From contig NZ_BAAAXG010000026.1 of the NCBI RefSeq assembly GCF_039535475.1, positions 1,054,001 through 1,118,000 of the forward strand: DNA of 64,000 nucleotides, read 5' to 3'. The stretch is from Streptomyces showdoensis (lineage in GTDB: Bacteria > Actinomycetota > Actinomycetes > Streptomycetales > Streptomycetaceae). The position numbers were made by a program, and so were the translations under genes. Below the pieces are notes generated by a model. That model was not told the origin of the DNA. It searched no databases and saw only the letters and a program-made list of their open reading frames with translations. Position 1 is the first letter of the stretch. Every line of letters starts with the position of its first letter. This document shows positions 24,432 to 31,630 of the stretch, piece after piece.

Positions 24432-24445
24432 CTACCGGTCGGTAG
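24432..24445. promoter_or_regulatory. Palindrome CTACCG-GT-CGGTAG upstream of the protease-inhibitor gene
   Basis: Perfect 6-bp arms around a 2-bp centre form a typical TetR-type operator shape. It lies about 110 bp upstream of the subtilisin-inhibitor start in the 400-bp divergent gap, which otherwise holds only the ECF41 promoter. No regulator gene adjoins it. Confidence 0.4.
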
Positions 24446-24553
24446 GCCGCGATTCGCACGTACGGCCGGAAAGCGGTGAGCGATTGTGCGATCACCCTCC
24501 GCGTCGACAAGACTCCCGTCCGTATCCGCACACCCACGCGAAGGGACACCCCC

Positions 24554-24997
24554 GTGCGTTACTTCCGGACCCTGGGCGCCACCGCGCTCGCCACCACCAC
24601 CGGCCTCGCTCTCATCGCCACCGCGGTCACGAGCGAAGCCGAGGCCGCGCCCGCCGGGCTCTACCCGCCCTCGGCGCTCGTCCTCACCGTCGGCAAGGGC
24701 GAGCGGGCCGCCACGGCCACGGTCGACCGCGCGGTCACCCTGGTCTGCTCCCCCACCCCCGGCGGCACCCACCCCGCCCCGGCGGCGGCCTGTTCGGAGC
24801 TGGCGGCGGTCGGCGGCGACCTGGCCCGGCTCGCGGCCGGCTCGCCCGGGCAGCGCCCCTGTACCCGCGAGTGGGACCCGGTCGTGGTCACCGGCTCCGG
24901 GGTCTGGCGGGGCAAGCGGGTCAACTGGTCGGCGCGGTACGGGAACACGTGCGAGCTGCGGGAGAAGACCGGCGAGCGGACGGTCTTCGGGTTCTGA
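24554..24997 (+). CDS. Subtilisin inhibitor-like (SSI family) secreted protease inhibitor
   Basis: This 147-aa precursor has a signal peptide of about 32 residues (VRYFRTLGATALATTTGLALIA to EAEAA). The mature domain begins PAGLYPPSALVLTV, the conserved SSI N-terminus. Four Cys (65, 80, 103, 133) give the two family disulfides. The reactive-site segment is C103-T-R-E-W-D-P. By alignment with SSI (CPMVYDP) the P1 residue is Arg105, so it should prefer trypsin-like proteases rather than subtilisin. The GTG start follows GAAGGGA. The gene converges with an operon encoding a secreted trypsin-like protease, a plausible target. Confidence 0.93.
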   Translation: MRYFRTLGATALATTTGLALIATAVTSEAEAAPAGLYPPSALVLTVGKGERAATATVDRAVTLVCSPTPGGTHPAPAAACSELAAVGGDLARLAAGSPGQRPCTREWDPVVVTGSGVWRGKRVNWSARYGNTCELREKTGERTVFGF

Positions 24998-25014
24998 CGC
25001 CCGCGGTACGCGAG

Positions 25015-25043
25015 GAGGCCGGACCCCGCGGGGGTCCGGCCTC
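25015..25043. terminator. Strong hairpin between convergent genes
   Basis: A perfect 13-bp stem (GAGGCCGGACCCC / GGGGTCCGGCCTC) with a GCG loop lies between the inhibitor gene and the convergent lipoprotein/protease genes. Confidence 0.85.
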
Positions 25044-25059
25044 GTCGTGCGCGGGTCGC

Positions 25060-25269
25060 TCAGGGGTCCACCGGCATGTCCGGCGCACCGCTCTCGATGA
25101 CGTGGTCGCCGCCCGGGTCCACGGAGTGGGTCCGGCTGCCCCCGGGGTCCCCGGACTCCGGCCCGCACCCGGCGAGCGGACCGAGCAGGCCGAGCAGGCC
25201 GGCCAGCAGCACGGCGTTGACGGCGGCTGCGGCGAGCGGGCCGCGCGGCGCGCGTGCGGACCGGTTCAT
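25060..25269 (-). CDS. Small predicted lipoprotein, 69 aa
   Basis: The ATG overlaps the protease stop (ATGA), so translation is coupled. The sequence begins MNRSARAPRGPLAAAAVNAVLLAG and continues to a lipobox-like LAGCG, consistent with a signal II peptide. Only about 30 mature residues follow, rich in Gly, Asp, Pro and Ser. I recognise no family. Its position suggests a role linked to the secreted protease, for example surface retention or a small accessory peptide. An in-frame fortuitous ORF cannot be fully excluded. Confidence 0.6.
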   Translation of the reverse strand: MNRSARAPRGPLAAAAVNAVLLAGLLGLLGPLAGCGPESGDPGGSRTHSVDPGGDHVIESGAPDMPVDP

Positions 25270-26297
25270 CAGTAGTTCGAGTAGGTGTTGAAGGCGTCGC
25301 CGACCCACGTGGCGAAGTACGGCGAGCGCATCTCGGTGGGGGCGGTCGCGCTGTCGACGTTGCTGTTCACGCCGTTCACCCAGCCGCTGTAGTACACGTT
25401 GTCGTCCTTGCCGAAGATCCAGGGGCCGCCGCTCGATCCGCCCGTCATGTTGCACGGGATCTTGATCTGGTCGGTGGTCCACCAGCTGCGCTGGGAGCTG
25501 GTGGCGGCGCAGAAGTACTGCCACTGCCCGTCGAACGGCGGGGCCTGCGGATAGCCCATGGACGTCACGTAGCGGTCCTTCGGGTAGTTCCACTGGATGC
25601 CCATGCCGCCCACGGCGTTGACCAGTTCACCGCTGGAGTTGGGCGAGGTGATGACGATGCCGAGGTCGTAGCCGAAGTTGCCGCTCTGCGTCCAGCCGTT
25701 GAAGGCGACGAGCGTCTCGGCCCACCAGGTGCCGTAGGGGCGGTTGCCGTGGTCGTAGTACGGGACGAACTGCCAGTTCGAGTTCCACGACTGGCCGGGG
25801 CCGCCGTGGACGCAGTGCCCGGCGGTGAACACCATGTTCTTGTTGGTGCTGTTGACGGCCGAACCCGAGCAGACGTAGTCCTTCCCGTCCGAGCCGGTGA
25901 AGAAGACCTTGCCGACGACCCGCGTCGCCGTGACGCTGATCCTGATGCCGCCGGGCGCGGGCGCGTGGCCCGCCACCGGGTCGGAGCCGGTGGCGGCGGG
26001 GCCGGTCGGTTTCCGCGGGGCCGCCGGGGCCTGCGGGGCGGCCTGGCCGCCCCTGGGCGTGCGGTCGGCCAGGTCGAACGGGACGGCGCGGGCCATCCGC
26101 TCGGGGGTCCAGTACTCCGCGAGCCGCGCGGACTCGCCCGCCGGTACGGCGTGTTCGACCGCGGCGGCCGGGTCGGCGCCCTTGCGGGGAGCCCCCGCCG
26201 CCTGGGCGGTGGCGGCGGTGGGGATCAGGAACAGAGCGATGGCGGCGGCGAGGCCGGCCGCGATGGAGTGCCTGCGTCTGTGGCGTATGCCCGACAC
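25269..26297 (-). CDS. Secreted trypsin-like serine protease (S1 family)
   Basis: This 342-aa precursor has an N-terminal signal peptide (RHRRRHSIAAGLAAAIALFLIPTAATAQA) and a pro-region to about residue 115. A chymotrypsin-fold domain follows with catalytic His161 in FTAGHC, Asp211 in YDLGIVI and Ser289 in GGSSGGPW. Four Cys fit two disulfides. It belongs to the glutamyl-endopeptidase/trypsin-like group found in Streptomyces. The start is a GTG at 26297. It is followed by a coupled small lipoprotein gene and converges with an SSI-type inhibitor gene. Confidence 0.93.
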   Translation of the reverse strand: MSGIRHRRRHSIAAGLAAAIALFLIPTAATAQAAGAPRKGADPAAAVEHAVPAGESARLAEYWTPERMARAVPFDLADRTPRGGQAAPQAPAAPRKPTGPAATGSDPVAGHAPAPGGIRISVTATRVVGKVFFTGSDGKDYVCSGSAVNSTNKNMVFTAGHCVHGGPGQSWNSNWQFVPYYDHGNRPYGTWWAETLVAFNGWTQSGNFGYDLGIVITSPNSSGELVNAVGGMGIQWNYPKDRYVTSMGYPQAPPFDGQWQYFCAATSSQRSWWTTDQIKIPCNMTGGSSGGPWIFGKDDNVYYSGWVNGVNSNVDSATAPTEMRSPYFATWVGDAFNTYSNY

Positions 26298-26429
26298 GTG
26301 ATACCTCGATCTCCGTTGCTGGCATGGACACGCAATGCTTGGCGGAGGCGGGAAAGGGCGTCAACGGAGCCCGTGGAGGTATGGCCGGTTCCGGGGACAC
26401 GGCGACCGGTTACCGGCCCTGACCTGCGC

Positions 26430-26445
26430 CTTTGGCCTAGACCTG
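26430..26445. promoter_or_regulatory. Weak DasR-like site
   Basis: TTTGGCCTAGACCTGA matches the TGG-CTAGACC core of the DasR consensus ACTGGTCTAGACCACT with one core mismatch. It lies in the 300-bp divergent region between the protease and beta-propeller genes. Similarity by eye only. Confidence 0.25.
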
Positions 26446-26595
26446 AGCGGAGGGCGCGGCGCCGGGACGGCCGCGGGGCGATCACGGGGCGGACAGCCGC
26501 GGGCGCCCCGCCCGGGACTGTCCCGACGCCCATGCCATCCTCCGGGGCCCGGAACGTAGGCTCGGCCTCTCCTGCCACTTTTGAGGAGACGTCAC

Positions 26596-27759
26596 TTGAT
26601 CAAGCTCGCTTCCGCCGGCACGCCCCCGCTGCTCGTCGGCGCCACCCTCGCCTCGCCGGTCAGCGTGGCGCAGTCGGTGTTCTGGGAGACCACCGACCAG
26701 CTCTGGTACGTGTGCCAGCCCGACGGCACGCCGGAGGATATGGACCGGGTCACGGTCACCCGGCTGAGCGTGGACGGCGCGATCGTCGACAAGATGTACA
26801 TCGGCAGATCGGGACACGGCACCGGCCTCTGCGTCGAGCGGACCGCCGCCGGGGTCCACCTCTGGACCGGCGCCGTGCCCAACGGCGGCTGGGCCACGGC
26901 CCTCGCCCGCATCCCGTACGTGCCGAACGGCACCGCCGACGCGTCCGAGGCGTCCGTCGTGCGCACCCCGCGCACGGGCGTGTACCGGGTCTCGGCGTCG
27001 ATCGACCCGACCCGCCACCAGCTCGTCGTCCGCTGGCAGTCGAACAACGTGGCCTCGCCGACGGCGGTCGGCGGCATCGACGCGTACGACCTGGGGGCCG
27101 CGGCCACCGGGACGTTCCAGCGGGTGCGCTCGGTGGCCTTCGAGGCCTCGGGCAAGACGCTCCAGGGCTTCACGAGCCTGGGCGACTACGTGTACCACCT
27201 GTACGGCGACCAGGGCGTCGACAACTTCCTGGTGACGTGCACCGACTGGGCCACCGGGACGGTGCTCCAGTCGCAGCGCGTCGGCGCCTTCCCGGGCATC
27301 GAGTACCGCGAGCCCGAGGGCATATGCGTGTACGACGGCACGCTGGCGTTCGGGATCGCCGGCCGCGTCTCCGGCGTGCGCCAGCTGAACGTGGCCCGCT
27401 TCCCGTACCCGGGCACGAACCCGTGGGTCGAGATCCCCTACGACTCCGCGGCCTACACCCCGAACAGCGCCAACTACGTTCCCCAGTACCGGATCGCCGG
27501 CGACCAGGTGCACCTGCACTTCTCGATGTCGAAGGCGGACGGCACCGCGTGGGGCCAGGGCGAGGTGCTCTTCACGCTGCCGCAGCGGGTCCGGCCGAAC
27601 CGCACCCAGCGGCTGCTCGGCGTGGTCAGCGGCGGCGCCGTCAACGGCGACACCATGGCGGTGCGCTTCGAGGTGGCCGCGGACGGCAAGGTGACCATCT
27701 GGGACGAGCGCAGCCTGGTGGGCTGGGTCGGGGCGGACGCCGGCTTCTGGGTCTGCTGA
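26596..27759 (+). CDS. Beta-propeller protein of the phage baseplate / teichoic acid biosynthesis protein C-like family
   Basis: This 387-aa protein has blades of alternating short strands. The segment DRVTVTRLSVDGAIVDKMY followed by GHGTGLCVE and VHLWTG matches the pattern I know from Streptomyces proteins annotated teichoic acid biosynthesis protein C and from P68-type receptor-binding propellers. The start is a TTG at 26596, seven bases after GAGGAG. An in-frame TTG at 26581 would add RRRH and create a Tat-like leader but has no ribosome-binding site. With the chosen start there is no obvious signal peptide, which is odd for a cell-surface-type domain. The function is uncertain. Confidence 0.7.
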   Translation: MIKLASAGTPPLLVGATLASPVSVAQSVFWETTDQLWYVCQPDGTPEDMDRVTVTRLSVDGAIVDKMYIGRSGHGTGLCVERTAAGVHLWTGAVPNGGWATALARIPYVPNGTADASEASVVRTPRTGVYRVSASIDPTRHQLVVRWQSNNVASPTAVGGIDAYDLGAAATGTFQRVRSVAFEASGKTLQGFTSLGDYVYHLYGDQGVDNFLVTCTDWATGTVLQSQRVGAFPGIEYREPEGICVYDGTLAFGIAGRVSGVRQLNVARFPYPGTNPWVEIPYDSAAYTPNSANYVPQYRIAGDQVHLHFSMSKADGTAWGQGEVLFTLPQRVRPNRTQRLLGVVSGGAVNGDTMAVRFEVAADGKVTIWDERSLVGWVGADAGFWVC

Positions 27760-27783
27760 CGCCCTCCCCGTACCCGGGTACGT

Positions 27784-28597
27784 CTAGTCGAGCAGGCCGT
27801 CGAGGAGTGCGGCGGCCTCGCTCCGGGTCCGCTCGTCCGCGTGACCGGGCTCGGCGAGCGCGAGCGGGCGGGGCAGGGCGGTCGCCGAGGGGTGCACGAC
27901 GGCCCCGTAACGGGCCGGGCGGACGCGGCCCTTGCGGACGTCCTCCTCGGTCGCGTACGTGACGTCGTACCCGGCCTCCTCCAGCCAGCGGGCGGTGCTG
28001 GCGTCCGTACCGAGGGTTCCGGGCATGCCGAGACCCGGGTACGGGCGCCGGCCGGCGTAGCTCAGCGGGACGACGGCCAGGACGTCGGAGCGGCGGGCGG
28101 GCTCGCGGACCACGAACGGCGTGTAGGCGCGGTGCCCTCCGGACGTGGTGAGGACGGCGAGGAAGAGGCCGGAGACCCAGCTCGCGGGCACCCGCGTCTT
28201 CCAGGTCCGGCCGTCGGCCGGGACGTCCTCGGCGGTCAGCAGGTGGCGGGCGCGGTCGCCGCCGTAGTGGCCGAGCCGGTAGACCTCGACCGTGCAGGTG
28301 CGCTCGCCGCGGGCCGACACCCGCAGCGCGAGGTCCTGGCCGGGCTCGACCGAGGCGGCGGCCGCGTACCCCTGGATCTCCGGGTGGCGCGGGTCGACCC
28401 CACAGGTCTCGCGGGGGGCCGATGCCCCACTCGTCGGAGCCCTCCGCCAGGTTCTCCCGCACGACGGGGTTGTCACCGGTGTGCGGACCGGCCGGGGGCA
28501 GGGGGCCGGCCGCGGCCGCGGTGCCCGGGGCGGCGACCGCGAGGGCGGCGGACGCGGCTCCGGCCGCGAGCAGGACCGTACGGCGGGCGAGCTGCAT
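27784..28597 (-). pseudogene. Secreted N,N-dimethylformamidase beta-subunit-like protein, frameshifted
   Basis: Translation starts at the ATG 28597 (GGAGG upstream) with a Tat-like signal peptide (MQLARRTVLLAAGAASAALA) and continues ENLAEGSDEWGIGPP. At a run of six G on the plus strand (28413-28418) the family-like frame shifts. One base fewer joins it to RETCGVDPRHPEIQGYA and on to the stop at 27784. The 814-bp span is 271 codons plus one base, as expected for one extra base. Conserved family segments are EIQGYAAAASVEPG and VEVYRLGHYGGDRARHLL. Even corrected, at about 270 aa it is much shorter than the usual 500-700 aa, so it may be a domain fragment. Confidence 0.75.
28413..28418. other. 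Six-G homopolymer carrying the DMFase-like frameshift
   Basis: Deleting one base of this run restores a continuous reading frame through the whole secreted protein. It is the second of three such sites in the window. Confidence 0.7.
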
Positions 28598-28674
28598 GGG
28601 GACCTCCGGGTCCGACGTCGCTGGCTGTCTGACGCCCGATCGGCGCCCGCCGGTGATCTTATAGACCGGTGGTC

Positions 28675-29556
28675 CTACGAACCCGGCGCCGGTGCCTGCC
28701 GGGACGTCAGGACACCCTCCAGGAAGGGCTCGACGGCCTCGCGCCAGGCATCGGCGTGCTCGTAGTGCAGCAGGTGCCCGGCGTCGGGGATCTCCGCGTA
28801 CGCCCCGCGGGGCAGGACGCGGACCATCTCCTGCGCCTCGGCGCGGCCCAGCTCGCCGTCGAGGCCGCGGACGACGAGGGTCGGGCAGCGGACCTGGGCG
28901 AGGGACTCCCAGTGGGCGTCGTGGACCCAGGTCTCGCGGGAGGTGAGCATCTGGGCCGGGTCGAAGACCGGGCGCCAGCCGTCCGGCTGCTCGGTCATCA
29001 CCTCGGCGAAGAACTCGCCGCGGGCCGGATGCGGCCGCTCCACCCACGGGTCCGCGTCGCCGAACCACTGGCGCACCGCGTCCAGCGAGGCGAAGGGGAC
29101 GGGCCAGCGGCGGAACCAGTCCTGCCACTCGCGCTGGGAGGCGGCGCCGAGGGCGGAGGCGCGCATGTCGCAGATGACGAGGGCGCGGACCAGGTCGGGG
29201 CGCTCGGCGGCGAGCTGCCAGGCGGTGAGGGCGCCCATGGAGTGCCCGACGAGGGTGACGGGGCCGAGGCCGAGCCGCTCGACGACGGCCGCCGCGTCGG
29301 CGACGTACGCCTCGCGCGTGAAGGGGCCCGCCTCGGGCTTCTCGCTGCGCCCGTGGCCGCGCTGGTCGAGGGCGACCGTGCGGTGGCTCCGGCCGAGCCA
29401 GCCGGCGGCGCGGGCCCAGTGGGCGGCGTGCCCCATGAGCCCGTGGAGGAGTAAGACCCCGGAGCCGTCAGCGGCCCGCGGGGCGGTGTCCTCCGTGAAG
29501 TCCCAGGCCGCCAGGCGTACGCCGTCGGCCGCGGTGACGTCGAGTCGTCGCACCAT
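28675..29556 (-). CDS. Alpha/beta hydrolase
   Basis: This 293-aa alpha/beta-hydrolase fold protein has the oxyanion region LLLHGLMGHAAHW, the nucleophile elbow VGHSMGALTAW and the late LVVRGLDGELG (Asp strand) followed by IPDAGHLLHYE (catalytic His). It probably acts as an esterase or a related C-C/ester hydrolase in the cytoplasm; the substrate is unknown. I chose the ATG at 29556 (MVRRLDVTAADGV), about 13 bases after GAGGGGG. A GTG at 29568 (VPSSMVRRL) is the main alternative. Confidence 0.88.
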   Translation of the reverse strand: MVRRLDVTAADGVRLAAWDFTEDTAPRAADGSGVLLLHGLMGHAAHWARAAGWLGRSHRTVALDQRGHGRSEKPEAGPFTREAYVADAAAVVERLGLGPVTLVGHSMGALTAWQLAAERPDLVRALVICDMRASALGAASQREWQDWFRRWPVPFASLDAVRQWFGDADPWVERPHPARGEFFAEVMTEQPDGWRPVFDPAQMLTSRETWVHDAHWESLAQVRCPTLVVRGLDGELGRAEAQEMVRVLPRGAYAEIPDAGHLLHYEHADAWREAVEPFLEGVLTSRQAPAPGS

Positions 29557-29705
29557 GCTGCTCGGCACCCCCTCTTTCCCTTGGAACTGCGCCAGACTAT
29601 CGAACCCGTATTCGAAAATGCGCTCCTGCCGCTCAACACCCCTCGTTCGAGTGACGGCGCTCAAGGATTGGCGGGCGCTGCCGAGGGGAGATCTTGAGCG
29701 GGAGG

Positions 29706-29808
29706 CGGACCGCTCGGGGAAAACGGTCCGTGGGGAATGACCCTGGGAGCTCGGGGCTCCGGGTCAGCACAGGGGAGGACAGGCCCCGGCGCCTCAGGGC
29801 GCCGGGGC
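29706..29808 (+). ncRNA. Candidate structured RNA: three tandem hairpins ending in a terminator-like stem
   Basis: The 417-bp gap between the hydrolase and dmdR1 genes contains three successive stem-loops. The first is CGGACCG/CGGTCCG with an 11-nt loop at 29706-29730. The second is TGACCC-GGAGC/GCTCC-GGGTCA at 29738-29766. The third is GCCCCGGCGCC/GGCGCCGGGGC with a TCAG loop at 29783-29808, followed by TTTCT on the plus strand. No plus-strand gene lies upstream for 1.9 kb, so the final hairpin would end a dedicated transcript, possibly a small RNA. No covariation data are available; I do not recognise an Rfam class. Confidence 0.4.
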
Positions 29809-29973
29809 TTTCTGTCGCGGTGGCGCGATACGCATGAAGGACCGCCCTCATCCCCCCAGCGTGGCACGGGCGGGGGCGTGGGCGTGGCGATTCCGCCGTA
29901 AAACGGGCCCGTACGGGACGGGGACGGGACGGGGCCGACCCCCGAGGGGCACCCCGTCGGCGCACGGCGGCGG

Positions 29974-30666
29974 TCAGCGCTTGGCGACGAAGACGTGCGC
30001 GGCGACCTCGGCGTCGAGCTCGGCCGCCTCGCCGCTGCTGCCCACCAGGACGCCGCCGGGGGACTCGGTCACGGAGACGACCGAACCCGGCTGCACACCT
30101 GCACGCCGCAGCGTGTACATCAGCTGGGCGTCCGTCTGGATGGGCTCGCCGATCCTGCGGACGATCACGGTCTTGCCCTCGCCGCCGGCCTCCAGGTCGG
30201 CAAGCGAGACCATCGAGTCGTCCAGGAAGGACTCCGCCTCGGCCTTCTCGCCCAGCTCCTCCAGGCCCGGGATCGGGTTGCCGTACGGCGACTCCGTCGG
30301 GTGGCGCAGCAGCTCCAGCACCCGGCGCTCCACGGCCTCGCTCATCACGTGCTCCCAGCGGCACGCCTCCGCGTGGACCTGCTCCCACTCCAGGCCGATC
30401 ACGTCGACGAGCAGACACTCGGCGAGCCGGTGCTTGCGCATCACGCGGGTGGCCAGGCGGCGGCCCTCGTCCGTGAGCTCCAGGTGGCGGTCGCTGGCGA
30501 CGGCCACCAGGCCGTCGCGCTCCATGCGGGCCACGGTCTGGCTCACGGTCGGACCGCTCTGGTCCAGCCGCTCGGCGATCCGGGCGCGCATGGGGACCAC
30601 ACCTTCCTCTTCGAGCTCAAGGATGGTGCGGAGATACATCTCCGTGGTGTCGATCAGTCCGGACAT
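29974..30666 (-). CDS. dmdR1: DtxR-family iron-dependent regulator (DmdR1/DesR)
   Basis: This 230-aa protein has the winged-helix region at residues 1-70 (RIAERLDQSGPTVSQTVARMERDGLV). The DtxR metal-binding residues fall at exactly the canonical positions: Met10, Cys102, Glu105, His106 at site 2 and His79, Glu83, His98 at the ancillary site. A C-terminal SH3-like FeoA domain follows (RAGVQPGSVVSVTES). Iron loading lets it repress siderophore and iron-uptake genes. Length and sequence match S. coelicolor DmdR1. On the opposite strand a long open frame overlaps it, as described for adm in S. coelicolor. Confidence 0.95.
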   Translation of the reverse strand: MSGLIDTTEMYLRTILELEEEGVVPMRARIAERLDQSGPTVSQTVARMERDGLVAVASDRHLELTDEGRRLATRVMRKHRLAECLLVDVIGLEWEQVHAEACRWEHVMSEAVERRVLELLRHPTESPYGNPIPGLEELGEKAEAESFLDDSMVSLADLEAGGEGKTVIVRRIGEPIQTDAQLMYTLRRAGVQPGSVVSVTESPGGVLVGSSGEAAELDAEVAAHVFVAKR

Positions 30667-30711
30667 ACGTGCCCCTCGATGAGTCGTGCGCTGGCCCTGC
30701 ACCAATTCTGA
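29995..30711 (+). other. Antiparallel open frame over dmdR1 (adm-like), uncertain
   Basis: A 238-codon open frame runs opposite almost the whole of dmdR1, rich in Leu, His, Gln and Asp. In S. coelicolor an antiparallel gene overlapping dmdR1, named adm, was reported to affect siderophore and antibiotic production. The equivalent frame is open here. In DNA this G+C-rich an open antisense frame also arises by chance, and no ribosome-binding site supports this one. Confidence 0.25.
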
Positions 30712-30753
30712 CGCATCGCGCCGACAACCGGGGCGTGCCGGGGTGCGGCGGTA

Positions 30754-30759
30754 TTGACA
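30754..30759 (+). promoter_or_regulatory. -35 element TTGACA of the SIS-domain gene
   Basis: A consensus TTGACA lies 58 bp upstream of the SIS-domain ATG. A DasR-type box begins 5 bp downstream, in the promoter spacer. Confidence 0.5.
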
Positions 30760-30763
30760 GAGC

Positions 30764-30779
30764 AATGGTCCAGACCGCA
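30764..30779 (+). promoter_or_regulatory. DasR-responsive element (dre-like) upstream of the SIS gene
   Basis: AATGGTCCAGACCGCA matches the DasR consensus ACTGGTCTAGACCACT at 12 of 16 positions and 10 of the 11 bases of the core TGGTCTAGACC. It overlaps the spacer of the TTGACA promoter, the position expected for repression. DasR is the GlcNAc-responsive GntR regulator of Streptomyces. Confidence 0.65.
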
Positions 30780-30816
30780 CCGTGATCGGCGACCACGACG
30801 AGAAGGAGCCGCCGCC

Positions 30817-31572
30817 ATGGGCGAGAGCAAGCTGGCCGGACAGTTCTTCGACGCCGCGATCGGCCTGCTCCAGAAGGTGCGGGACGAGGAGGCGGACGCG
30901 ATCTCCGAGGCCGGGAAGGCCATCGCCGGGGCGGTCGCCGCGGGCAACCGGCTCTTCGCCTTCGGGGCGGGCCATTCCTCGCTCGCCGCCCAGGACGTCG
31001 TCTACCGCGCGGGCGGTCTCGCGCTGATGAACCTGCTGGCCGTGCCGGGCGTCGTCGGCGTGGACGTCATGCCCGCGACCCTCGGCTCCGCCCTCGAACG
31101 CGTGGACGGACTGGCCGGCGCCGTCCTGGACTCCTCCCCCGCGCGGGCCGGCGACGTCCTGATCATCATCTCCCTGTCCGGCCGCAACGCCCTGCCGGTC
31201 GAGATGGCGATGAACGCCCGCGCCCTCGGCCTCACGGTCATCGGGGTCACCTCCGTGGCGTACGCGACGGAGACGAAGTCGCGGCACGTCTCGGGGACCT
31301 ACCTGAAGGACCACTGCGACGTCGTCCTCGACTCGAAGATCGCCATCGGCGACGCCGAGCTCACCCACGAGGGCATCGAGGCCCCCTTCGCCCCCGCCTC
31401 CACCGTCGTCACCAGTGCCCTCATGCAGGCCACGATGGCGGCCGCCGCCGAGGAACTGGTCCGCCTCGGCATCGAGCCGCCCCTCCTCCGCTCGGGCAAC
31501 GTGGACGGCGGCCACGAGTGGAACGGCCGCGTGATGACGGAGTACGGGGACCGCATCTTCTTCCGCCACTGA
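30817..31572 (+). CDS. SIS (sugar isomerase) domain-containing protein
   Basis: This 251-aa single-SIS-domain protein has the phosphosugar-binding strand LFAFGAGHSSLAAQDV, the Ser-rich loop IISLSGRNALPVEMA and LTVIGVTSVAY. It resembles the actinobacterial SIS group annotated as phosphosugar isomerase or UPF0309-type proteins. The ATG follows AGAAGGAG. A DasR-type box in its promoter suggests a link to amino-sugar (GlcNAc) metabolism. It is divergent from dmdR1 and is followed by a strong terminator. Confidence 0.9.
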   Translation: MGESKLAGQFFDAAIGLLQKVRDEEADAISEAGKAIAGAVAAGNRLFAFGAGHSSLAAQDVVYRAGGLALMNLLAVPGVVGVDVMPATLGSALERVDGLAGAVLDSSPARAGDVLIIISLSGRNALPVEMAMNARALGLTVIGVTSVAYATETKSRHVSGTYLKDHCDVVLDSKIAIGDAELTHEGIEAPFAPASTVVTSALMQATMAAAAEELVRLGIEPPLLRSGNVDGGHEWNGRVMTEYGDRIFFRH

Positions 31573-31586
31573 GCCGGAGACGCACC

Positions 31587-31622
31587 GAGGGGGTGGTGGC
31601 GAGAACTCGCCACCACCCCCTC
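31587..31622. terminator. Bidirectional terminator hairpin
   Basis: A 17-bp perfect inverted repeat (GAGGGGGTGGTGGCGAG and its complement) lies between the convergent SIS and PAS/GAF genes. Confidence 0.88.
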
Positions 31623-31630
31623 GTCGTGCG

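Noticed and set aside
22021..25275. A 1084-codon plus-strand open frame
   Set aside because: It is antisense to the ECF41 sigma factor and oxidoreductase and out of frame over the inhibitor gene. The true genes there are supported by motifs.
30817..31572. SIS gene as murQ or nagB
   Set aside because: A single SIS domain without the longer MurQ motifs or the NagB fold does not justify either symbol.
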